Origin: Methylobacterium sp. DB0501
GTDB taxonomy: Bacteria; Pseudomonadota; Alphaproteobacteria; Rhizobiales; Beijerinckiaceae
NCBI RefSeq assembly: GCF_011043735.1
Contig: NZ_JAAKGV010000037.1
Location: forward strand, 1-35,410
DNA: 35,410 nucleotides
Direction of reading: 5' to 3'
In this document: positions 1 through 8,464 of the stretch, piece by piece
Position numbering within the stretch: position 1 is the first letter of the stretch
Layout: each line of letters begins with the position of its first letter
The notes under the pieces: model-generated
Seen by the model: only the letters and a program-made list of their open reading frames with translations
Told to the model about the DNA's origin: nothing
Databases searched by the model: none
Position numbers and translations under genes: made by a program

Positions 1-740
1 AGCGCCCCGGTCGCCTGCTCGGCGGCCCGGCGCATGATCTCGGCGGCTTCCGTCGAGCGGCCCTGGAGCGCGTCCCCCACCGTGTCGGCCGAGGCGGTCA
101 GCGCCGCGGCGGCAGCCTCCGCCCGCTCGGCGAGGCCGGCAAGCGCGGTGCGCAAGGACGCGTCGGCAGTCTCGGTGCGCTCGCCGATCAGGCGGCCGGC
201 CTCCTCGGCGGCGGCCACGAAGGCGGCGGAGGTCGCGGCGGTGCGGCCGTCGAGGGCGCCGGTGGCGGATTCGGCGGCAAGGGCCAGCGCCGCCGAGACA
301 TCCTCGGCCTGGCGGGTCAGGTGCTCGACGGTCGCGCGCAAGGTCGCGTCGGTGGTCTCGGTGCGCTCGGCGACGAGACGCCCGGCCTCGTCGGCCGCCT
401 TGGCGAAGGCCGAAGCCGCTGCCAACGTGCGGGCGTCGAAATCGCCGGTGGCGGATTCGGCGGCAAGCGCGATGGCGGCCGAGACGTCCTCGGCCTGACG
501 GGTCAGGTGCTCGACAGCCGCGCGCAAGGTGGCGTCGGTGGTCTCGGTGCGCTCGGTGACGAGGCGGCCGGCCTCGTCGGCCGCCCTGGCGAAGGCCGAG
601 GCCGCCGCCAGCGTGCGGGCATCGAAATGGCCGGTCGCGGCTTCCGCGGCGGCGGCGATGGCGGAGGCGACCTCCTCGGCCCGTCCGGCCAGGCCGTCGA
701 CGGTGCCGCGCAGGGATTCATCGAGGGAGAGGGCGCGCGA
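1..740 (-). repeat. 186-bp in-frame tandem repeats in the coiled-coil gene
   Basis: The same 'gtctcggtgcgctcg' block occurs at 169, 355 and 541, an exact spacing of 186 bp (62 codons). The encoded unit runs ATGDFDARTLAAASAF, then ADEAGRL, then ERTETTDATLRA, then EHLTRQAEDVSAA. Two units (about 310-680) are nearly identical, and the flanking ones (about 1-310 and 680-740) are degenerate. The period is a multiple of three, so copy-number changes keep the frame. Confidence 0.85.
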
Positions 741-2903
741 GGCCACGCTGCGGCCGGCTTCGTCGGCGGCACGGGCGAAGGCGGCGGCGGCTTCCTCGGT
801 GTGGCTGCCGACATGGCCGGTCGCGGCCTCGGCGGCCTTGCGGAACTGTTCGGCCAGGGCGGCGGCGCGGGCGTCGAGATCGGCAGCGATGTCCTCCGCC
901 GTGCGGCGCAGGGCCTCGCCGGCATCGGCGGTGCGGGCCTCGAAGCCGCCCTGCAGCGCCTCGGCGGCCAGCGCGAGGGCGGCCTGCGTCTCGCGGGTGC
1001 GGGCGTCGAGGCCGTCGATCAGGCCGAGGCTCTTCGCCTCGAAGGCCGCCGCGAGGCCGTCGAGGGCCTCGCCGATCCGGCCCTCGGCGTCGCCGGTGCG
1101 GGCGGCGACGAGCGCCGCGACGCGCTCGCCGGTCTGGTCCAGGCTGCGTTCGAGACTGCCGCCATGGCCGACCAGCACCTCCTCGACGCGGCCGATCGTC
1201 TCCTCGAGGCGGGAAGTGAGGTCGGCGCCGCGCACGCCGAGCGCCTGCGCGGCGTCCTCGACCAGGGTCGAGAGATCGTCGCGCACGCTGGCGGCCTTCT
1301 CGCCGAAGGCCGTGATGACGCCGTCGCTGGCCCGCGACAGGCCGGCCTCGGCCTCCGCCGCTCGGGCCTCGATGGCCGCCGCGACGCCGGTGCCGGCCAG
1401 CTCGATCTCCTCGCGCAGGGCGATGCCGCGATCGGCGATGTGGGCGGCGATGGCGCTGCCGGAGGCGGCGAAACGCTCGGTGATGCTGGTGCCGGTCTCG
1501 GCGAAGCGCTCGGTGAGGTCGCTGCCGCGGGCGAGGAAGCGCTCCTCCAGGCCCTGCGCCGAGCGCTCGAACGCGTCGCGGACCTGGGCGCCCTCGCGGT
1601 TGAGAGCCTCGATCACGCCGGCGCCGGTCTCGGCCAGGGTACGGGCGACGTCGCCGGCATTCTCGGCCAGCGTCCGGGTGAGGAGGCCGCCGGTGCGCTC
1701 GAACGCCTCCGTGACCTCGACGGCGCGGCTCTCCAGCGCCCGGCTCAGGGTGTCGCCGACGCTGCCGAGGTCGGTCTTCACGCCCTCGCTGGTCGCGACG
1801 AGGCGCTGCACCAGGTCGTCGCCGCGGCCGGCCACCGCCTCGACTACCCGGTCGCCGGTGGCGGCGAGCGCCGCCGTGACCGCCTCGCCCCGGTCGCCGA
1901 TCGCCGCGGTGATCGCGTCGCCGCGGGCGCCGAGCGCCGCGGTCACCCGCTCGCCGGCGCCGTCCACCGCCGTCACGATCCGCTCGGCGGCGGTGTCGAG
2001 CTCCTGGGTCAGGCTATGGTGCGAGCCCTGGATCGCACCGCGCACCCGCTCGGCATTGGCGACGATCGACTCGCGCTGCGCCACCAGCTCGTCGACGAGG
2101 GTGCGGATGCGGATCTCGTTGTCCGAATAGGCCCGCTCCAGGGTCGAGATCTCGCCGCGGACCAGGGTCTCCAGCTCGCCGGCGCGGGCGAGCGCCCGCT
2201 CGACGCCGTCGCCGACCGCCGCGACCTCGCGGCGGACCGCCTGCGACATGGTCAGGACCGCGTCGGTGGAGAAGCCCTCGGGCTCGGCAAGGCGCACCGC
2301 GACCTCGCCGACCGCGCGGGCGACGAGGCGCATCTCCTGCGCCCGCACCGCCAGCATCGCGGCGATGAAGAACAGCATCACGGGGGCGAGCACCGCCGCG
2401 GCGCCGATGGCGCCCTGGAGGCCGGTGACCCCGGCGACGAAGCCGCGCCAGTCGCCGCCGGACTGATTCCAGGCCAGGAGCGCGAAGCCGGACAGCCAGA
2501 GCAGGGCGGCGAGGGTGGCGACGAGGTAGGGGCCGCGGGACGGCTCGACCCGCAGGGTCTGCTGCAGGGTGCCGACGCTGCGGCGGTCGTCGTTGGCGAC
2601 GAGGGAGCGGTCGGGCGGCAGGAGCCCGCCCTCGCGGCGACCGTCGCGGGGCCCGGGAAGGGTGCTGCCGTCGAAGCCGGGCTCGCGCGCGGCGGGATTG
2701 GTCAGGGGGTCGGCCAGCGGATCGGCATCGTGCACGTCGGGCAGGCGCGGTTCGACCCGGCTGGTGCCGGCCTGGGCGTCGGGCGAGGAGGCGTCGGTCG
2801 ACCGGGTGTCCTGTCCCCCTGCCGGGTGGTCCAGGTTCAGGGCCTGCTCAATCGCCGACAGCGCCGCTTCCGCCGGATCCTTGAGCTTCTTTTCCGTCGC
2901 CAT
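1..2903 (-). CDS. Giant membrane-anchored coiled-coil protein, TipN/GPR (RgsE)-like, partial (3' end outside window)
   Basis: Open without a stop from the ATG at 2903 to the left edge, so 967 N-terminal residues are visible. Residues 1-110 are polar and low-complexity. Two hydrophobic segments follow at about 124-147 and 155-186. The rest is almost uninterrupted Ala/Glu/Arg/Thr-rich amphipathic helix with short repeated units (GERVTAAL, GDAITAAI). Toward the window edge it becomes 62-residue near-identical repeats. This architecture (two N-terminal TM helices plus a very long coiled coil of the 'apolipoprotein A1/A4/E-like' kind) is that of alphaproteobacterial pole organisers: TipN in Caulobacter and GPR/RgsE in Agrobacterium and Sinorhizobium. 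That function is inferred from architecture only. Long plus-strand frames over this region are antisense shadows of GC-rich codons. The gene diverges from the Hpt gene. It could instead be an unrelated coiled-coil or MCP-like protein whose C-terminus lies outside the window. Confidence 0.72.
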   Translation of the reverse strand, partial: MATEKKLKDPAEAALSAIEQALNLDHPAGGQDTRSTDASSPDAQAGTSRVEPRLPDVHDADPLADPLTNPAAREPGFDGSTLPGPRDGRREGGLLPPDRSLVANDDRRSVGTLQQTLRVEPSRGPYLVATLAALLWLSGFALLAWNQSGGDWRGFVAGVTGLQGAIGAAAVLAPVMLFFIAAMLAVRAQEMRLVARAVGEVAVRLAEPEGFSTDAVLTMSQAVRREVAAVGDGVERALARAGELETLVRGEISTLERAYSDNEIRIRTLVDELVAQRESIVANAERVRGAIQGSHHSLTQELDTAAERIVTAVDGAGERVTAALGARGDAITAAIGDRGEAVTAALAATGDRVVEAVAGRGDDLVQRLVATSEGVKTDLGSVGDTLSRALESRAVEVTEAFERTGGLLTRTLAENAGDVARTLAETGAGVIEALNREGAQVRDAFERSAQGLEERFLARGSDLTERFAETGTSITERFAASGSAIAAHIADRGIALREEIELAGTGVAAAIEARAAEAEAGLSRASDGVITAFGEKAASVRDDLSTLVEDAAQALGVRGADLTSRLEETIGRVEEVLVGHGGSLERSLDQTGERVAALVAARTGDAEGRIGEALDGLAAAFEAKSLGLIDGLDARTRETQAALALAAEALQGGFEARTADAGEALRRTAEDIAADLDARAAALAEQFRKAAEAATGHVGSHTEEAAAAFARAADEAGRSVASRALSLDESLRGTVDGLAGRAEEVASAIAAAAEAATGHFDARTLAAASAFARAADEAGRLVTERTETTDATLRAAVEHLTRQAEDVSAAIALAAESATGDFDARTLAAASAFAKAADEAGRLVAERTETTDATLRATVEHLTRQAEDVSAALALAAESATGALDGRTAATSAAFVAAAEEAGRLIGERTETADASLRTALAGLAERAEAAAAALTASADTVGDALQGRSTEAAEIMRRAAEQATGA

Positions 2904-3339
2904 CGAACGCCTCGTTACGCCGTGAACGCCGCCGGGCGACCCGCACAGGTCGCCGCGCCGCATCATCCCCGAGATCCGCGAAACCCGCGCCGTGCCGCCA
3001 GCCGACGCGATCCTCAGCGGTTTACCACGGGAACCTTAGACGCAAGGAGTACCAGCCGGATACCCGGACGGCACGAACCCTCCCAAAAAGCTTAACGAAA
3101 TGGTTACCATGTGTCCGGCCGGGGGCTCCGACCCCCGCTATCCCGCGGCGAAATCTCGGGTTTGGCCGCCGGAGCGGGCGGGCGGCCCGGGCGCGATCGG
3201 GCTGTGGACAGGCATCCACCGAAGGCCGCGGAACCGTCCGCCCACAGGCGCCGGCACCGGAAGCCTTGCGTTGGGGCACATCCTGCGTGATCTGACGGTC
3301 GGATCCGACCCCGCTCCCACCCGTCCCGGAGACCCCGCG
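2904..3339. other. Divergent intergenic region, coiled-coil gene / Hpt gene
   Basis: 436 bp with no convincing gene. It must hold the promoters of both divergent genes. A TTAA-N7-GTTA sequence at 3092-3106 resembles a CtrA box (TTAA-N7-TTAA) with one mismatch. An open frame running into the Hpt gene from 3100 lacks a ribosome-binding site and family similarity. I see no tRNA or clear terminator. Confidence 0.5.
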
Positions 3340-3657
3340 ATGGAGACGCTCCTCGACCGCGCCCACCTGGCGCATCAGACCTTCGGCGACGACGAGCTGG
3401 CCCGCGAGGTGCTGGCGCTGTTCGCCGGCCAGTGCGCCCGGCTGGTCCCGGGGCTGACCGATCCGGGCCTCGACGCGGCGGCGCGGGCTGACCTCGCCCA
3501 TACCCTCAAGGGGTCGGCACTCGGCGTCGGCGCGATGCGCGTCGCGATGCTGGCGGGCCGGATCGAGACGGCCCTGCGGGCCGGCGACGCGGCGGCCGCG
3601 AGCGGCCTGGAGGCCGGGCTGGCGCAGGCGGTGCGGGAGACCCTCGCGCTCCTGTAG
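3340..3657 (+). CDS. Hpt (histidine phosphotransfer) domain protein
   Basis: A 105-residue protein that is essentially a single Hpt four-helix domain. The phosphoacceptor motif HTLKGSALGVGA is visible in the middle of the protein; its first His is the expected phosphorylation site and K/G are the conserved followers. In phosphorelays such domains shuttle phosphate between response-regulator receiver domains. I chose the ATG at 3340 because GGAG lies 8 nt upstream and the frame upstream shows no domain. No histidine kinase or regulator is adjacent, so the partners are unknown. The gene is divergent from the giant coiled-coil gene and is followed by the ferredoxin gene after about 130 bp. Confidence 0.85.
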   Translation: METLLDRAHLAHQTFGDDELAREVLALFAGQCARLVPGLTDPGLDAAARADLAHTLKGSALGVGAMRVAMLAGRIETALRAGDAAAASGLEAGLAQAVRETLALL

Positions 3658-3786
3658 GCCGGCAAGTGGCGGCAGGAGTGCCGCGCGACGCACGGCGCGC
3701 TTGCATTCCGGGACGGCAGCCGCCAATCAGACCCCGCCGCGTCCTCGTCCGATCCGCGGCCGCGCTCGAGGCTTCCGGAGTCCCAG

Positions 3787-4107
3787 ATGGTCCAGATCAC
3801 CTACGTCGATGCCGCCGGCACGCCCCGCACCGTGAAGGGCGAGGTCGGCTCGACCGTGATGGAGACCGCGATCCGCAACAACGTGCCGGGCATCGACGCG
3901 GAATGCGGCGGCGCCTGCGCCTGCGCCACCTGCCACGTCTATGTCGGCGAGGAATGGGCCGAGGCCGTCGGGCCGGCCGAGCCGATGGAGCAGGACATGC
4001 TCGACTTCGCCTCGGACGTGCGGCCGAGCTCCCGCCTGTCGTGCCAGATCCGGCTCAAGCCCGAACTCGACGGCCTCACCGTCGTCACCCCCGCCCGCCA
4101 GGGCTGA
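3787..4107 (+). CDS. [2Fe-2S] ferredoxin, adrenodoxin/FdxB type
   Basis: A 106-residue soluble electron carrier. The cluster ligands follow the adrenodoxin-type spacing C-X5-C-X2-C...C: Cys40, Cys46, Cys49 (in ECGGACACATCHVYVG) and Cys86 (in SSRLSCQIRL). An additional Cys44 lies within the loop. The length and the C-terminal QIRLKPELDGLTVVTP block match ferredoxins of the FdxB/FdVI kind in alphaproteobacteria, which donate electrons to P450s or other oxygenases or serve Fe-S biogenesis. No redox partner gene is adjacent, so the partner cannot be assigned. The start is the first ATG in frame. Confidence 0.93.
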   Translation: MVQITYVDAAGTPRTVKGEVGSTVMETAIRNNVPGIDAECGGACACATCHVYVGEEWAEAVGPAEPMEQDMLDFASDVRPSSRLSCQIRLKPELDGLTVVTPARQG

Positions 4108-4332
4108 AGCGGACGGGCGGTGAAGGGTTCCGCAGCGAAATCCATGCCGCGAGAGCGGATCGACTGGGGCGCAACTCCGCCTTCGGGCCTGGATCACAAG
4201 CTCTGACACTGGGCAGGGTCGAACAGGCAAGTCGTTCGGCAAATGGCCTAGACCGCGCCGAGCCGTAATTTCTTAAACGACCGCCTCGATAATGACCCTG
4301 CGTCCGGGCCCGACCGGACCGGGGAGGCGCGT

Positions 4333-5409
4333 TTGACCCACCAGGCCCTGAAGGCGAGCGACGACCGGACAGGCGCCGGTTGCGCCCTGTCGGACATCGC
4401 CGCCGCGGCGACGACCCTGCGCCGGGTGGCTCGCGACAAGACGCAGCGCATCCGCCGGATCACCCAGCAGGTGAAGATGCTGGCCCTCAACGCCCGCATC
4501 GAGAGCAGCCGGGTCGGCGAACATGGACGCGGCTTCACCGTGGTGGCCAACGAGGTCGGCGCCGTCGGCGAGGCGATCGCCGGGCTCGCCCGGGAACTCG
4601 ATGCCGATGTCGACGGGCGCATCGTCGACCTGCAGGAGCAGGTGTCGCGGCTGGTGACCCGGGCGCAAGGGGAGCGGCTGGTTGACCTCGCCCTGAACGC
4701 GGTGGAACTGATCGACCGCAATCTCTACGAGCGGACCTGCGACGTACGCTGGTGGGCGACCGACGCGGCGGTCGTTGCCTGCGCCGACGCATCCGATCCC
4801 GCCGCGGTGGCCTTCGCCGAGAAGCGGCTCGGCGTGATCCTGTCGGCCTACACGGTCTATCTCGATCTCTGGCTGTGCGACCTCGACGGGCGTATCATCG
4901 CCACCGGCCGGCCCGACCGCTTCCCCGGCCTGCGCGGCCAGAGCGTGGCGCGGGAGCCGTGGTTCCGGCAGGCCGTCGCGCTCCCCTCGGGCGATGACTA
5001 CAGTGCCGCCGACATCCGGGTCGAGCCGCGTCTCGGCGGCGCGCAGGTGGCAACCTACTGCGCCGGCGTGCGCGAGGGCGGCGAGGCTGCCGGCCGGCCG
5101 CTCGGCGTGCTGGCGATCCATTTCGACTGGCAGCCGCAGGCGCGGGCGATCGTTCAGGGCGTGCGGGTCGCACCCGAGGACCGGGCGCGCACGCGGGTGC
5201 TCCTCGTCGATGCGGCGCAGACGGTGATCGCCGCCAGCGACGGGACCGGAACCCTGAGCGAGCGGCTGCGGCTCGACCTCGCCGACCCGGTCAGCGGCGT
5301 CCTCCCGGCCCGGGAGGCCAAGGGCCTCGTCGCCTATCACCGCACGCCCGGCTACGAGACCTATCGCGGCCTCGGCTGGTACGGGGTGATCGTGCAGAAC
5401 GCCGGATGA
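4333..5409 (+). CDS. Soluble MCP-like signalling protein with C-terminal Cache-type sensor
   Basis: 358 residues with no signal peptide or TM segment. Residues about 40-95 match the cytoplasmic tip of methyl-accepting chemotaxis proteins (ITQQVKMLALNARIESSRVGEHGRGFTVVANEVG). Only about 25 residues precede the tip, so the first arm of the usual MCP hairpin is almost missing. Residues about 170-355 look like a Cache/PAS-like ligand domain (YTVYLDLWLCDLDGRIIATGRPDRFPGL, then REPWFRQAV and DDYSAADI). Placing the sensor after the signalling tip, in the cytoplasm, reverses the classical order. The start is TTG, supported by GGGGAGG at 4321-4327, which sits 5 nt upstream; no ATG is in frame nearby. 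The stop is 4 bp from the convergent VWA gene. The role as a chemosensor or signalling protein is inferred. Confidence 0.8.
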   Translation: MTHQALKASDDRTGAGCALSDIAAAATTLRRVARDKTQRIRRITQQVKMLALNARIESSRVGEHGRGFTVVANEVGAVGEAIAGLARELDADVDGRIVDLQEQVSRLVTRAQGERLVDLALNAVELIDRNLYERTCDVRWWATDAAVVACADASDPAAVAFAEKRLGVILSAYTVYLDLWLCDLDGRIIATGRPDRFPGLRGQSVAREPWFRQAVALPSGDDYSAADIRVEPRLGGAQVATYCAGVREGGEAAGRPLGVLAIHFDWQPQARAIVQGVRVAPEDRARTRVLLVDAAQTVIAASDGTGTLSERLRLDLADPVSGVLPAREAKGLVAYHRTPGYETYRGLGWYGVIVQNAG

Positions 5410-5413
5410 CGCG

Positions 5414-6589
5414 TCAGCGCAGCAGCGCCCGCGTCGCCTGGTCGATCCCGTCCAGGGTGAGCGGGTACATCCTGTCCGAAAAGATCTGCCGGATCATCGC
5501 GTTGGACTGCGTGTAGCCCCATTGCGCCTGCGGCACCGGGTTGAGCCAGGCCACCTTCGGGAAATGGTTCAAGACCCGTTCGAGCCAGACCCGGCCGGCC
5601 TCCTCGTTCCAGTGCTCGACCGAGCCGCCCGCCATCGCGATCTCGTAGGGCGACATCGCGGCGTCGCCGACGAACACCACCCGGTAATCGGACGGGTAGG
5701 TGCGGATCACGTCGAGGAGCGGCGTTCCTTCCGTGTGGCGCCGGCGGTTCTCCTTCCAGACCGTCTCGTAGAGGCAGTTGTGGAAGTAGAAATGCTCGAA
5801 ATGCTTGAACTCCGAGCGCGCGGCGGAGAAGAGCTGCTCGGCGAGTTCGACGTGCCAGTCCATCGAGCCGCCGACATCGAGGAACAGCAGCACCTTGACG
5901 GCGTTGCGGCGCTCCGGCCGCAACCGGAGATCGAGCATGCCGTGGCGGGCCGTCTCGCGGATCGTGCCGTCGAGGTCGAGTTCCTCCGCAGCGCCGGTGC
6001 GGGCGAAGCGGCGCAGGCGCCGGAGCGCCAGCCGGATGGTGCGCGAGCCGAGCTCCGCCGAATCGTCGAGGTCCTTGAAGGTGCGCTGGTCCCAGACCTT
6101 CACCGCCCGGAAGTTGCGGTTGCCGTCCTGGCCGATGCGGATGCCTTCCGGGTTGTAGCCGTAGGCGCCGAAGGGGGAGGTGCCCCCCGTCCCGATCCAT
6201 TTCGAGCCGCCCTGGTGGCGCCCCTTCTGCTCGGCCAGGCGCTCCTTCAGGGTCTCGAACAGCTTGTCCCAGCCCAGCGCCTGGAGCTGCGCCCGCTCCT
6301 CCTCGGTGAGGTACTTCTCCGCCAGCTTGCGCAGCCACTCCTCGGGGATGGCTTGCGGCTCCACCGCCTCGCCGACCGTGACGACGCCCTTGAAGACGCG
6401 GCCGAACACCCGGTCGAACTTGTCGAGGTTGCGCTCGTCCTTCACCAGGGCGGTGCGGGCGAGGTAGTAGAAATCCTCCACCCGCTGGTCGGCGAGGTCG
6501 CGGTCGAGGGCCTCGAGCAGGGTCAGGTATTCGCGCAGCGAGACCGGGACCTTGGCGGCGCGCAGCTCGGTGAAGAAGGACAGCAGCAT
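5414..6589 (-). CDS. VWA domain-containing CoxE-like protein
   Basis: 391 residues. The N-terminal half (FFTELRAAKVPVSLREYLTLLEAL...) is typical of CoxE-like VWA proteins. The C-terminal half is a von Willebrand A fold. A MIDAS metal site DxGxS is visible as D238-V-G240-G-S242 inside KVLLFLDVGGSMDW, with FVGDAAMSPYE as a likely later MIDAS segment. Such proteins usually act with a MoxR-type AAA+ ATPase in metal-cofactor insertion or complex assembly. No AAA+ gene is next to it in this window, so the partner must be elsewhere or to be found by synteny. It is cytoplasmic, with no signal peptide. Confidence 0.88.
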   Translation of the reverse strand: MLLSFFTELRAAKVPVSLREYLTLLEALDRDLADQRVEDFYYLARTALVKDERNLDKFDRVFGRVFKGVVTVGEAVEPQAIPEEWLRKLAEKYLTEEERAQLQALGWDKLFETLKERLAEQKGRHQGGSKWIGTGGTSPFGAYGYNPEGIRIGQDGNRNFRAVKVWDQRTFKDLDDSAELGSRTIRLALRRLRRFARTGAAEELDLDGTIRETARHGMLDLRLRPERRNAVKVLLFLDVGGSMDWHVELAEQLFSAARSEFKHFEHFYFHNCLYETVWKENRRRHTEGTPLLDVIRTYPSDYRVVFVGDAAMSPYEIAMAGGSVEHWNEEAGRVWLERVLNHFPKVAWLNPVPQAQWGYTQSNAMIRQIFSDRMYPLTLDGIDQATRALLR

Positions 6590-6620
6590 GCGCCGATGAA
6601 GGCGCTGCCGGGCGTTTCGG

Positions 6621-7517
6621 TCAAGCCCCTTCGGGCCGGACGGCCGGGGCCTGTCGCCGCGCCTCGGCCGTGAGGTTCCAGACGATGCCGCCGACGATCA
6701 GCGCGGCGCCGAGGAACAGCCACGGATCGAGCGGCTCGCCGTAGAGGTGCCAGCCCAGGATCGCGATCAGCGGGATGCGCAGGAAATCGAGCGGCATGAC
6801 CAGGATGGCGTCGCCGCGCCGGTAGGCGCTGGTCAGGCACCAATGCGAGGTCAGGCCGGCGAGGCACAGGACCGCGAGCGCCAGCCCGTGCCGCCCCTCG
6901 AAGGCGTGGACCGGCACGGCCGGGAAGAGCCGGCCCGCCGCAAGGTTGAGGGGCAGCTGGATCAGGTTCATCCAGAACAGGATCGACAGCACGCTCTCGG
7001 TCCGGGTCAGCATCTTGGTGGCGACCGCGGTCAGCGCGAACAGGACCGCCGCGAGCAGCACCACCAGGCTCGCCGGCTGCAACGCGGCGACGCCGGGCCG
7101 CAAGACCACCAGCACGCCGAGGAAGCCGAGGGCGACCGCCGCGACCCGGCTCGCGGTCAGCCGCTCGCGCAGGATGAGCACCGCCAGCAGCGTGACCCAG
7201 GCCGGCGTGGTGAATTCGAGGGCGAAGACGACCGCGAGGGGCAGGAGCGTGACGCCGTACGACCAGGCGTAGTTGCCGCCCCAATGGACGAGGTTGCGGG
7301 CGAGGTGCAGCGTCAGGCGTCGCGGCGCGAGAGGCCGGCGGCGCAGGAGCGCGACCGCCCCGACGATCGCCACCCCGGCCCCCGCCCGGGCCGCCAGGAT
7401 GTCGAACAGGCCGAGCGCCGGCGCCACCTCGCGCACCGCGATGGCGGTGGCCGAGAACGACAGCAGGGCGCCGCCCATCCACAGAACGACGGCGAGGAGA
7501 TCGGGGAGGGGTTTCAC
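6621..7517 (-). CDS. EamA/DMT-family transporter
   Basis: 298 residues, almost entirely hydrophobic, with about ten TM helices in two homologous five-helix EamA halves. The first half runs from LLAVVLWMGGALLSFSATAI. The conserved end-of-domain motif is visible as EFTTPAWVTLLAVLILRERLT in the first half and FLRIPLIAILGWHLYGEPLD in the second. Drug/metabolite transporters of this family export amino acids, purines or other small metabolites, and the substrate cannot be read from the sequence. It lies between the VWA gene and hemF on the same strand, with 31 bp to the former and 10 bp to the latter, so cotranscription with hemF is plausible. Confidence 0.88.
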   Translation of the reverse strand: MKPLPDLLAVVLWMGGALLSFSATAIAVREVAPALGLFDILAARAGAGVAIVGAVALLRRRPLAPRRLTLHLARNLVHWGGNYAWSYGVTLLPLAVVFALEFTTPAWVTLLAVLILRERLTASRVAAVALGFLGVLVVLRPGVAALQPASLVVLLAAVLFALTAVATKMLTRTESVLSILFWMNLIQLPLNLAAGRLFPAVPVHAFEGRHGLALAVLCLAGLTSHWCLTSAYRRGDAILVMPLDFLRIPLIAILGWHLYGEPLDPWLFLGAALIVGGIVWNLTAEARRQAPAVRPEGA

Positions 7518-7527
7518 CTGGGCGCTT

Positions 7528-8424
7528 TTACGGCCAGCGCACCGTCGGCGGCATCGAGGACAGGATCGACGCGACGTTGCCGCCGGTCTTGAGGCCGAAG
7601 ATCGTGCCGCGGTCGTAGAGCAGGTTGAACTCGACGTAGCGGCCGCGGCGGACCTGCTGCTCGTGGCGGTCGGCCTCGGTCCAGGGCGTCGCGAGGTTGC
7701 GCCGGACGATCTCGGGATAGACGCCGAGGAACGCGTTTCCGACTTCCCGGGTGAGGGCGAGGTCGGCCTGCGGATCGCCGGTCCAGTGGTAGTCGTAGAA
7801 GATGCCGCCGATGCCGCGCGGCTCGTCGCGGTGCTTGAGGTGGAAATACTCGTCGCACCAGGCCTTGTAGCGGGCGTAATCCGCCGCCGGGTGCTTCGCG
7901 CAGGCCGCCTCGAAGGCCGCGTGGAAGGCGACCGTGTCGGGATCCTCCTGGGTGCGGCGCCGGTCGAGGACCGGGGTCAGGTCGGCCCCGCCGCCGAACC
8001 AGGTCTTCGTCGTCACCACGAAGCGGGTGTTCATGTGCACGGTCGGCACGTGCGGGTTCCACGGATGGGCGATCAGCGAGATGCCCGTCGCGAAGAAGCG
8101 CGGATCCTCCGCCGCGCCCGGGATCTGGCCTCGGAACTCGGGGGCGAACTCGCCGTGCACCGCCGAGACGTGGACGCCGCATTTCTCGAACACCCGGCCG
8201 CGCAGCATCGCCATGGTGCCGCCGCCGCCGGGCGCGCCGGAATGGTCCTTGCGCTCCCAGGGCGTGCGCTCGAACCGCCCGGGCCCGCCGGCCTCGGGGG
8301 CGAACGGCCCGGTCGCCTCCTCCTCGATCCGCTCGAGGGCGGCGCAGATGCGGTCGCGCAGGGTCGAGAACCAGGTGGTCGCCTCGGTCTTGAGCGCGGC
8401 GATGTCGGGAGCGGCGTCGGTCAT
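7528..8424 (-). CDS. hemF: Oxygen-dependent coproporphyrinogen III oxidase
   Basis: About 298 residues, the usual length of aerobic HemF (E. coli 299). It converts coproporphyrinogen III to protoporphyrinogen IX using O2, in cytoplasmic haem synthesis. Family blocks are visible: the GGGGTMAMLRGRVFEKCGVH region, NPHVPTVHMNTRFVV, WFGGGADLTP, YFHLKHRDEPRGIGGIFYDY, the RRGRYVEFNLLYDRGT region with the active-site Asp, and the C-terminal GGNVASILSSMPPTV. The start is set at ATG 8424 (MTDAAPDIAAL). ATG 8436 is an alternative, and neither has a strong Shine-Dalgarno. trmL ends 41 bp upstream on the same strand, so the pair may be cotranscribed. Confidence 0.95.
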   Translation of the reverse strand: MTDAAPDIAALKTEATTWFSTLRDRICAALERIEEEATGPFAPEAGGPGRFERTPWERKDHSGAPGGGGTMAMLRGRVFEKCGVHVSAVHGEFAPEFRGQIPGAAEDPRFFATGISLIAHPWNPHVPTVHMNTRFVVTTKTWFGGGADLTPVLDRRRTQEDPDTVAFHAAFEAACAKHPAADYARYKAWCDEYFHLKHRDEPRGIGGIFYDYHWTGDPQADLALTREVGNAFLGVYPEIVRRNLATPWTEADRHEQQVRRGRYVEFNLLYDRGTIFGLKTGGNVASILSSMPPTVRWP

Positions 8425-8464
8425 GAACGGTGTCATCCCACAGCGTCGGGGCCGGGCCAAGGTC

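Noticed and set aside
321..3095. Very long plus-strand open frame (over 900 codons) opposite the coiled-coil gene
   Set aside because: It reads as glycine/arginine-rich antisense of the minus-strand helical repeats, has no domain and runs across the opposite start and the promoter region.
3867..3950. Extra cysteine (Cys44) in the ferredoxin as an anomaly
   Set aside because: From recall, the CGGACxCATCH form is usual in alphaproteobacterial FdxB-type ferredoxins.
5522..6673. Plus-strand open frame opposite the VWA gene
   Set aside because: It is low-complexity and antisense to a clear family member with an intact MIDAS.
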